Source: Rhodobacteraceae bacterium UBA996 (GTDB lineage: Bacteria > Pseudomonadota > Alphaproteobacteria > Rhodobacterales > Rhodobacteraceae). Taken from it: a DNA stretch of 11,871 nt. The translations under genes and the position numbers were made by a program. Of this stretch, positions 5,981 through 11,871 are shown one piece after another. Numbering within the stretch: position 1 is the first letter of the stretch; each line of letters begins with the position of its first letter. The notes under the pieces were generated by a model. The model saw only the letters and a list, made by a program, of their open reading frames with translations. It was not told where the DNA came from and ran no database searches. The stretch is from the NCBI GenBank assembly GCA_002291955.1, contig DBBA01000281.1, positions 1-11,871 on the forward strand, given 5' to 3'.

Positions 5981-6812
5981 CACTCCTGCCCTGCGTCCAC
6001 CTGCCGCCCGCCGCCCTGCGCCCATCTGCCGGCCCCGGCACGCCCCGCCCCGCACCGAGACGCGACGGATCCGGAAATTGTGCCTGCACCCCGGCCTTCG
6101 CGAGGCAAGGCCAGCCCCCCAAAGGACGCGACAACGCAGCACACCTCACCTGACCACGAAACCTCGGCGCGCGCGCCTCCCCGCCGGACGCTCTCCTGTC
6201 AGCCTTGGAAGGCCCCGCCCCGCAACGCGCCGGATCGGGACACGGGACCTTCGCCGCGGCCTTGGCGACGCAACACCAGCGCCCCAAAGGATGCAACGTT
6301 GCAGCACGGCTACACTGACGCACCAGACCAGCGCACGCCTTATCCACCCGCCGCCCACCTGTGGGACGCGGCACCTCCCGCGCCTCACCGCGATCCGACG
6401 GATCAGAGGCCGGGACCGGCACCCAGGACGTGGCGATGGAACGCCAGCCCCTCAAGGGACGCCACACCGCTGCACGGCCTCCTGGGCGCACCAGACCGTC
6501 GCGCGCCTCACCCCACCCGCCGCCCATTTGTCGACTTCGGCACTTCCCGCCCCTCCTCGCGATGCGACAGATCAGGACCCGGGACCGACGCCCAGTTGAC
6601 AGCGATGCAGGGCAAGCACCCCGAAGGACGTAACACCGCAGCACAGCCACCTGGGCGCACCAGACCGTCGCGCGCCTCACCCCACCCGCCGCCGATCTGG
6701 CGGCCTCGGCACGTCCCTGCCTTCCAGCACTGCGACAGAGCGGGACCCAGGACCTGCGCCCGGACCGTGGCGATGCAACAGTATTGCGCGACCGTACCTC
6801 GCCACCCGGGCG
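5981..6812. repeat. Array of about five degenerate tandem repeats, unit near 168 bases
   Basis: Units begin at 5981, 6155, 6321, 6489 and 6658 (lengths 174, 166, 168, 169 and about 155), aligned by eye. Each begins with a CACCAGACC-like box. A middle box such as GGATCAGGACCCGGGACC follows, then GGCGATGCAAC, then AAAGGACGCAACACCGCAGCA, then CCTGGGCG. The last two units are closest, sharing an exact 44-base stretch (6481-6524 and 6650-6693). Unit lengths are not all multiples of three and the shared reading frame shifts along the array, which argues against a repeat protein. Diverged traces may continue before 5981 and after 6812. Confidence 0.7.
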
Positions 6813-7092
6813 CGGACCACGATGCCTTACGCCGAGGTTCCCGGCATGCGCCGCCGGATCATGCGTGTGTCCCTCCGCCCCAGTGGCAGGCCCGTTGTGT
6901 TGCGCCCTTCGGGCGCAGCAGCCGTCGCGCAGGGCCGCACATCCTCTCGGCCCTCCCTCAAGGAAAGGGCACAACCCGGTGGCTCGCTTGCAGACCGTCG
7001 CGTGCGGTGCGGCGATCCTGAGGGTCTCCGACGTCTCGCCGGCGCAGGGCCACCCGCGCAACGCCCGGGGTGTCCGGCACAAGCTCCGCGCC

Positions 7093-7114
7093 GCGCCGGA
7101 TCCTTGCCCGGCGC
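7093..7114 (-). terminator. Hairpin just downstream of cheD
   Basis: GCGCCGG (7093-7099) and CCGGCGC (7108-7114) form a perfect 7-bp stem with an 8-base loop, 7 bases beyond the cheD stop in the minus direction. The position fits a terminator for the receptor-cheD transcript. A T-tract is missing. Confidence 0.4.
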
Positions 7115-7121
7115 TGGCCGG

Positions 7122-7655
7122 TCAGAACAGCTCGACCGCGTTTCCTGCCGTGGACTTGGGCTGAACCTCGACCTCCACGGACTGGTCCTCGATGAACCGC
7201 ATCCGGGCACGGCCGGTGGACGGCCAGAACTCGACCCGGCGCGCGAGCGTTCCGCCGATGCTGCGGGACTCGACCGGGATCCCCTCCGAGGCCAGGTAGC
7301 GGTCCGCGAACTCGCCATTCATGGCCCCGGCGCGGCCGAGCGTCGCGATCATGCGCGCCCCCCCGAACAGCTTTCCCCGCAGGCTCGACTTGCGACACCC
7401 CAACTTCAGGAGGTCGTTGATCAGAAGCTCCATGGCATGCGCCCCGAACAGGGTTCGGCGGCTATCCGCGCCGTCAATGTCCGGCAGCAGGATGTGGTTC
7501 ATGCCGCCGGCGCCGCGTTCGGGATCGAACAGGCAAACCGCCACGCAGGATCCCAGCACCGTGGCAATCACCTCGTCGGGACGGTCTCCGGTCGCATACT
7601 CGCCCTGGGCAATGTAGCGGCGCGGTTGCCGTGCATCCGTCAGTTGTTCCGACAC
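7122..7655 (-). CDS. cheD: Chemoreceptor glutamine deamidase CheD
   Basis: The 177-residue cytoplasmic protein has the complete CheD signature. CheD converts specific glutamines of chemoreceptors to glutamates, creating methylation sites, and in some bacteria it also binds CheC. ATVLGSCVAVCLFDPERGAGGMNHILLPD contains the nucleophile Cys37 and catalytic His54 in the expected spacing. LFGAHAMELLINDLLKLG and LRGKLFGGARMI follow as in the family, and the C-terminal half has the usual ESRSIGGTLARRVEFWPSTGRARMR segment. The start is GTG at 7655 with GGAGG 8 bases upstream. The gene lies 110 bases downstream of a large chemoreceptor on the same strand, its likely substrate. No cheA, cheW, cheY, cheR or cheB is in the window, so this pair probably works with a signalling cluster elsewhere. 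Confidence 0.95.
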   Translation of the reverse strand: MSEQLTDARQPRRYIAQGEYATGDRPDEVIATVLGSCVAVCLFDPERGAGGMNHILLPDIDGADSRRTLFGAHAMELLINDLLKLGCRKSSLRGKLFGGARMIATLGRAGAMNGEFADRYLASEGIPVESRSIGGTLARRVEFWPSTGRARMRFIEDQSVEVEVQPKSTAGNAVELF

Positions 7656-7730
7656 GTGACCGGCCTCCGGCTGTCATTTCTGGCACCGAACCCGGCCGAC
7701 CGGCCGTGGTTCACGAAACGGCGTCACTTG

Positions 7731-7746
7731 CGGGGCGCCTGCCCCG
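7731..7746. terminator. Small hairpin between receptor gene and cheD
   Basis: CGGGGC-GCCT-GCCCCG is a perfect 6-bp stem with a 4-base loop, 19 bases after the receptor stop in the minus direction and 75 bases before the cheD start. It lacks a T-tract. It could attenuate readthrough so that cheD is made in smaller amounts than the receptor, or protect the 3' end of the receptor message. Confidence 0.3.
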
Positions 7747-7765
7747 GACACCTCGGGCTGCGACG

Positions 7766-10700
7766 CTAGAAGTCCTCCCAGCCATCACCGGGCGTCGACA
7801 CGGCAGGGCTTGCCGCCTGGGTCGCAAGCGCCGTGGCAACGGCCGTCCGTCGGCCGGACTGCGCCGGAGGCACCGTGTCGCGCCGTCCCGGGGCGGACAG
7901 GTCACCATCGGCGGCCGGACGTGCCGCAGCAGGGCGCCGCCGGAAGCTTGGCGTGGTGCCTGCGTCCGCGGACGCCGACAGCGACGCGGCCGAACGGTTG
8001 TTCTGGGAGCGCGCGCCGATCTCGACCTGGCCGCCCGTCCTGAACTGACGCATCAGCTCGAGCAGCGCCGAGGTCTCCTGCCGCAGGGCATGTCCCGCGG
8101 CCGAGGTTTCCTCGAACATCGCGGCGTTCTGCTGGGTGACCTGGTCGAGGTCGGACATCGCCGAGTTGATCTCCACCAGACCCGCGGACTGGGACTGGCT
8201 CGAGGACGAGATTTCGGCCACCTCCCGCGCGATCTCGGTGAACGAGACCTCGATCCCGCGCAGGGCCTCGCCTGCCTGCCCGGCGAGCGCGACGCCACGG
8301 GTCACCTGCGATCCGCTCTCGGCGATCAGCCCCGAGATCTCGCGCGCCGCCGCGGACGACCGTTGCGCCAGCGCCCGCACTTCCGACGCGACGACCGCGA
8401 AGCCGCGCCCCGCATCGCCGGCCCGCGCAGCCTCGACGCCCGCGTTCAGCGCCAGCAGGTTGGTCTGGAACGCGATGTCGTCGATGACCGAGGTGATCCG
8501 CGAGATCTGCTTGGACGACGTCTCGATGGCATCCATCGCCGCGACCGTCTCGAGAACGACCCGGCTGCCCGACGAGGCCGCCTTGAGTGCGTCCGTGACA
8601 AGCCCATCGGCGCGGTTGGCGCGGTCCGACGACTGGGCGACCGACTTGGTGATCTCGTCCAGCGCACTTGCGGTCTCTTCCAGCGTGCTGGCCTGCTTCT
8701 CGGTCCGGTGGGCAAGGTTCTCGGCCGCGGCGCTGATGGCGGCGGTCTCGCCCTGGATCTGCGAGGCGTTCTCGGCCACGCTCTGCACCGCGCGGCACAG
8801 GTTCGCCGCGGTCCGGTTGAAGTCCTGCCGGATCACCTCGTAGGTTCCGGGGAAGGGCACGTCGAGCGATGCCGTCAGGTCGCCTTCGGACAGCGCGGCC
8901 AATCCGCGCTTGAGGTGCTCGACCACGGTCTGCTGTTCCACCTGGGTGCGTTCGCGTTCGGCCGCGGCTTCCACGCGCGCGGTCTCCTCGGCGGTGATGT
9001 CGTGGCCGACCATCACGATGCGGAACGGACGGTCCTTCGAGTCGCGCACGAGGGTCAGGGTCCCGAGCACCAGCTGGCTTTCGCCGTCGGTCGTGCGCAC
9101 CTGCAGCCGTCCGGTCAACTCGCCCTCGGACTGGAGCATCGCATAGACCTCGGCATGGCTGCCCACGCCCAGCGCCGAGACATCGAGCAGATCCTGCCCG
9201 CGGGTCGCCGGGTTGCGGACAAAGGCATGGCCGGTCGACTGGGTGAACTTCCGGTTCATGCCCACGACCGACCAGTCCGGTCCGAACTGCAGGATGAACT
9301 GGTTGGCGTTCGACGTCTCGTACATCCGGGTCTGGATGAGCGTGTCGGTCAAGTCGACCCACTCGATCACCAGTCCACCCCGCCCTCCCACGATCTGCGA
9401 GATCTTCAGCTGCAAGAGGGCCCGGCCGACCCGAATCTCGGCATTGATCGGAAGCAGTTCGTGCTTCGCCAGCACCTCGCGGATGTAGTCCTTCTGGGCC
9501 CCCTTGTGGAACACGTCGGCGCACCGCCCGATGAGGGCGTTCGGGTCGAAATCCGCCTCCAGCTGGCGGAAGTCGTGGATGCGGGACTGCATCAGCCGGA
9601 TCGCAGCTGCGTTGATGAAGGTGATGCGCATGTCCGCGTCGACCATCAGCAGGGCGGCACTGGCCGATTCGCAGGCGGCGCCCAGCGCGATCTGGCGCGT
9701 GCGCAGCTCGGCATTGTCGGCTTCCTGCTGGCGGAACTGCTCCACCGCGCGGGACAGGGCACCGACCTCGTCTCCGCGATCCTTGCCGACGAGATCAAAG
9801 GACAGGTCGCCCTTCTGCAACCGGCCGACAGCGCCGATCAGGACGGACAGGGGACGGATCAGACGACGGCCGAATAGGTACCCCGCCAGCCCGATGATGA
9901 CGAGCGACAAGAGCGCCAGACCGACCGTGCCAAGGACAAACTCCAGAAGTGCCGCCCGGGCGACCGCGCCATCGCTGGCGATCGCGACGGTGTAGGGCAC
10001 GCCTTCGATCTCGCCCGGTCGGACGGCGAGATGCGACACGCTCCCCTCGGTCAGTTCGACCACAAGGTCGGCTTCGGACGATACATCGACAAGGCCCAAG
10101 CGATCGCGGGAATCGGTGCCCAGCTCCGGCCTCCAGAACCCGTCCGCCACGTTCAGCGCCTGCACCTGTCCGTCCGCGTCCAGCAGGTACTGCGCCGCGA
10201 TCCCCGCCTGCAGCGTGCCCGACAGGGCCGCCCCCAGCACCTCGGGCGAGACCTGCATGGCCAGCGCCCCGATCACCGCATCCGCCTCGTCCAGAACCGG
10301 CACGGCCAGGAAGGCCGCATCCTGCCCGGCCGACGGCGCGTAGGGTTCGAAGGCGCTGAGCATGTCGTCGCGCTGGTCCATCGCACGGCGCACGACATCG
10401 GCAAGCCCGGTGCCCGCCAGCTCGCCTTGGGCAAGCGAGGCGCCAAAATCGGACTCCTTCTCGACCGAGTAGACGATGTTCAGGTCGCGGTCGATCAGGA
10501 ACAGGTCATAGGCCCCCCATTCGGCGGCCAGTTCGGCGAAGCGCGGATGCAGCGTCGCATGGGCCGTGTCATAGGGCGTGCCGCGCCCGGCATCCGCCAG
10601 CCCTTCCCGCGCGCCGACGGGATTGCCGTTGTTGACGTTGTAGGCCTGCTGAAGATCACCCGTCGCATCGGGACCCAGCGCCGCAAAGGCCGCCGACAGC

Positions 10701-10954
10701 GCCCGCAGCCCCCCCACGGTATCGCTGCGCGCAGCCAGCGTCTCGAGTTCGTCGCCCATGTCCTCGAACGCGCGATCCACGGATTCGAACCCGGCGTCTG
10801 CGCCCAGGCGAAGGATTTCCCACGTATCCTCGGACTGGATCCGCGCGAAGGTCGAGACCTCGATCACGGTCAGGACCGAAAACGAGACGAACCCCGCGGC
10901 CACGACCGACAGCAGGAGTTGCACCTTCAGGGAGAGATCAGAAAACCTCGGCAC
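7766..10954 (-). CDS. Methyl-accepting chemotaxis protein with tandem PAS and two HAMP regions
   Basis: This 1062-residue chemoreceptor is longer than typical ones (about 550). TM1 is at about 11-32, followed by a periplasmic sensor of about 300 residues (cache-like, family not certain) and TM2 at about 336-362. HAMP follows at about 358-412 (GRRLIRPLSVLIGAVGRLQKGD), then two PAS-like modules at about 425-535 and 550-655, the second ending VMVGHDIT. A second HAMP-like stretch is at 675-725 (LAALSEGDL). The MA signalling domain is at about 740-970, with hairpin tip DDIAFQTNLLALNAGVEAARAGDAGRGFAVVASEVR (824-860) and methylation-like EET sites near 759 and 948. The last 90 residues are a low-complexity tail ending GWEDF, the xWxxF tether for CheR/CheB. 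The start is GTG at 10954 with AAAGGG about 8 bases upstream. The open frame runs 291 codons further upstream, but that part is antisense to the next gene. Confidence 0.95.
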   Translation of the reverse strand: MPRFSDLSLKVQLLLSVVAAGFVSFSVLTVIEVSTFARIQSEDTWEILRLGADAGFESVDRAFEDMGDELETLAARSDTVGGLRALSAAFAALGPDATGDLQQAYNVNNGNPVGAREGLADAGRGTPYDTAHATLHPRFAELAAEWGAYDLFLIDRDLNIVYSVEKESDFGASLAQGELAGTGLADVVRRAMDQRDDMLSAFEPYAPSAGQDAAFLAVPVLDEADAVIGALAMQVSPEVLGAALSGTLQAGIAAQYLLDADGQVQALNVADGFWRPELGTDSRDRLGLVDVSSEADLVVELTEGSVSHLAVRPGEIEGVPYTVAIASDGAVARAALLEFVLGTVGLALLSLVIIGLAGYLFGRRLIRPLSVLIGAVGRLQKGDLSFDLVGKDRGDEVGALSRAVEQFRQQEADNAELRTRQIALGAACESASAALLMVDADMRITFINAAAIRLMQSRIHDFRQLEADFDPNALIGRCADVFHKGAQKDYIREVLAKHELLPINAEIRVGRALLQLKISQIVGGRGGLVIEWVDLTDTLIQTRMYETSNANQFILQFGPDWSVVGMNRKFTQSTGHAFVRNPATRGQDLLDVSALGVGSHAEVYAMLQSEGELTGRLQVRTTDGESQLVLGTLTLVRDSKDRPFRIVMVGHDITAEETARVEAAAERERTQVEQQTVVEHLKRGLAALSEGDLTASLDVPFPGTYEVIRQDFNRTAANLCRAVQSVAENASQIQGETAAISAAAENLAHRTEKQASTLEETASALDEITKSVAQSSDRANRADGLVTDALKAASSGSRVVLETVAAMDAIETSSKQISRITSVIDDIAFQTNLLALNAGVEAARAGDAGRGFAVVASEVRALAQRSSAAAREISGLIAESGSQVTRGVALAGQAGEALRGIEVSFTEIAREVAEISSSSQSQSAGLVEINSAMSDLDQVTQQNAAMFEETSAAGHALRQETSALLELMRQFRTGGQVEIGARSQNNRSAASLSASADAGTTPSFRRRPAAARPAADGDLSAPGRRDTVPPAQSGRRTAVATALATQAASPAVSTPGDGWEDF

Positions 10955-11116
10955 GGTCGGAACCCTTTGTTCGCGGACTGGGCGCAGCCAGACGACGCGA
11001 CTGATAGGCCCGAAGGCTTGAAGATAGGGTAAAGTGCGCACCGGCACGGGCGCGCCCCCGTCGGACTGGTTACTGCGGGGCTTTACGGCCCTGTCCGGGA
11101 CCGGCACAAGAAGCGC
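10955..11116. promoter_or_regulatory. Divergent intergenic region between chemoreceptor and FAD dehydrogenase
   Basis: These 162 bases must hold promoters for both divergent genes. The most AT-rich part is around 11007-11037 (GCTTGAAGATAGGGTAAAG on the + strand). I find no close match to a sigma-70 or sigma-28 promoter on either strand, and no clear operator repeat. The receptor's ribosome site AAAGGG lies at about 10963-10968 on the minus strand. Confidence 0.35.
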
Positions 11117-11871
11117 ATGCAACCGCTCGCGTCCCCGCCCCGCCCAGACCCGGCACCGGCCCTGGCCGCGCTGGCGCCCCTGTTCGGCGACCGGCTGGCC
11201 ACCGGTGCCGCGATCCGCGCCCAGCATGCTGCGACGACCACCTGGCTGCCGCCCGAGCCGCCCGATGCGGTGGCCTTTCCCCTGACCACCGCCGAGGTCG
11301 CGCAGGCGGTGCGCCTTTGCGCGGCGCACGGCCTGCCGGTGATCGCCTTCGGCACCGGAACGTCGCTGGAGGGCCATGTGAACGCGCCGCGCGGCGGCCT
11401 GTGCCTGGACCTGTCGCGCATGGACCGGGTCCTCGACATCCATGCGGAGGATTTCGACGTGGTGGTGCAGCCCGGCGTCACGCGCGAGGCGCTGAACCGC
11501 GCCCTGCGCGACCGCGGGCTGTTCTTTCCGATCGACCCGGGGGCGAATGCCTCGCTGGGCGGCATGGCCGCCACGCGGGCATCGGGGACGAATGCGGTGC
11601 GCTACGGGACGATGCGCGACAACGTGCTGGCGCTGGAGGTGGTGCTGGCCGACGGACGGGTGATCCGCACCGGCACGCGGGCGCGCAAGTCGTCGGCGGG
11701 GTATGACCTGACGCGGCTGTTCGTGGGGTCGGAAGGCACGCTCGGCATCATCACCGAACTGACCCTGCGCCTGCACGGCATCCCCGAGGCGATGGCATCG
11801 GCGCGCTGTTCCTTTCCGACCGTGCATGCGGCCGCACAGGCGGTGGTGTCGACGATCCAGATGGGCCTGCC
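11117..11871 (+). CDS. FAD-binding D-lactate / glycolate dehydrogenase family protein, 3' truncated by window edge
   Basis: The first 251 residues of an FAD-linked oxidase of the GlcD/D-lactate dehydrogenase (cytochrome) type are present; the frame is open to the right edge. The FAD-binding (PCMH) fold is clear: PDAVAFPLTTAEVAQAVRLC at 49-68, VIAFGTGTSLEGHVNAPRGG at 75-94 (pyrophosphate-binding loop), VVVQPGVTREALN, then PGANASLGGMAATRASGTNAVRYGTMRDNV at 141-170, and SSAGYDLTRLFVGSEGTLGIITELTLRL at 192-219. Such enzymes oxidise D-2-hydroxyacids (D-lactate, glycolate, 2-hydroxyglutarate) and pass electrons to cytochrome c or quinone. The C-terminal substrate domain that would decide between them is outside the window. 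The start is ATG at 11117 with only a weak AAGAAG upstream. The chemoreceptor gene is divergent across 162 bases; whether it senses a substrate of this enzyme is speculation. Confidence 0.9.
   Translation, partial: MQPLASPPRPDPAPALAALAPLFGDRLATGAAIRAQHAATTTWLPPEPPDAVAFPLTTAEVAQAVRLCAAHGLPVIAFGTGTSLEGHVNAPRGGLCLDLSRMDRVLDIHAEDFDVVVQPGVTREALNRALRDRGLFFPIDPGANASLGGMAATRASGTNAVRYGTMRDNVLALEVVLADGRVIRTGTRARKSSAGYDLTRLFVGSEGTLGIITELTLRLHGIPEAMASARCSFPTVHAAAQAVVSTIQMGL

Larger units (their letters stand above)
5471..7121. other. 1.65-kb stretch without a convincing protein gene
   Basis: Long open frames exist on both strands here, but they start with TTG, lack ribosome sites, and encode Pro/Arg/Cys-rich or Gly/Arg/Cys-rich sequence without recognisable domains; high GC leaves few stop codons. 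The DNA itself is repetitive: a degenerate array of about 168-base units occupies 5981-6812, and fainter similarity may extend on both sides. Two hairpins stand out, a long one at 5576-5620 and a compact TGCGCCC-TTC-GGGCGCA at 6901-6917. I see no tRNA-like cloverleaf or mobile-element gene. The region may be a decayed gene, a non-coding RNA locus, or spacer DNA. Confidence 0.6.

Noticed and set aside
5981..6812. CRISPR array
   Set aside because: The repeats are about 168 bases, degenerate and without short identical repeats or unique spacers, and no cas genes are present.
5700..7082. Long minus-strand open frame (460 codons) with internally repeated Gly/Arg/Cys-rich sequence, and an overlapping + strand frame (5882-7021)
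   Set aside because: Both start with TTG, lack ribosome sites, have no recognisable domain, and reflect the DNA repeat array; the repeat frame is not maintained across all units.
7631..9877. Large + strand open frame (748 codons) opposite the chemoreceptor
   Set aside because: It is an antisense shadow of the receptor gene, His/Arg/Gly-rich and without family motifs.
10955..11827. Upstream extension of the chemoreceptor open frame by 291 codons
   Set aside because: The part from 11117 is antisense to the FAD dehydrogenase gene, which shows clear family motifs. A GTG with a good ribosome site at 10954 directly precedes the first TM segment.

Overview
The window is GC-rich chromosomal DNA. 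The protein families and the sequence style suggest an alphaproteobacterium of the Rhodobacterales (Rhodobacter/Rhodovulum/Roseobacter relatives): a long-type PutA, a small Flp-pilin-like peptide with the GAVTVDWVVLTAA core common in that order, a CheD plus a PAS-containing chemoreceptor, and weak Shine-Dalgarno sequences with frequent GTG starts. The assignment rests on family resemblance read by eye, not on a search.

Left part (1-4500). The 3' end of putA (proline catabolism) enters from the left and is followed after 34 bases by a rhomboid-family intramembrane protease, both on the + strand. Converging on them is a minus-strand series, in its own reading order: a membrane fatty-acid desaturase (4500-3604), an EamA/DMT-type transporter (3422-2517), an inositol-monophosphatase-family enzyme, SuhB (2457-1666), and a small Flp-pilin-like membrane peptide (1576-1355). 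The 181-base gap between desaturase and transporter holds a compact palindromic element with a 24-base outer inverted repeat enclosing three small hairpins.

Middle (4501-7121). A 109-base divergent intergenic region separates the desaturase from a + strand XRE-family regulator. It carries two copies of CGCnnnTGTGATAT 61 bases apart, a CACCGCGGTG palindrome, and a TATAAT box placed so that the regulator mRNA would be leaderless. Downstream of the regulator are about 1.65 kb without a convincing gene. This stretch holds a long imperfect hairpin and an array of about five degenerate tandem repeats of roughly 168 bases (5981-6812).

Right part (7122-11871). A minus-strand chemotaxis pair consists of a 1062-residue methyl-accepting chemotaxis protein (two TM segments, two HAMP-like and two PAS-like regions, C-terminal GWEDF tether) followed by cheD. 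Divergent from the receptor is the 5' part of an FAD-binding D-lactate/glycolate-type dehydrogenase that runs off the right edge.

No tRNA, rRNA, CRISPR array, transposase, integrase or phage gene was seen. The least explained items are the 168-base repeat array, the palindromic element at 3439-3527, and the regulator/desaturase control region.
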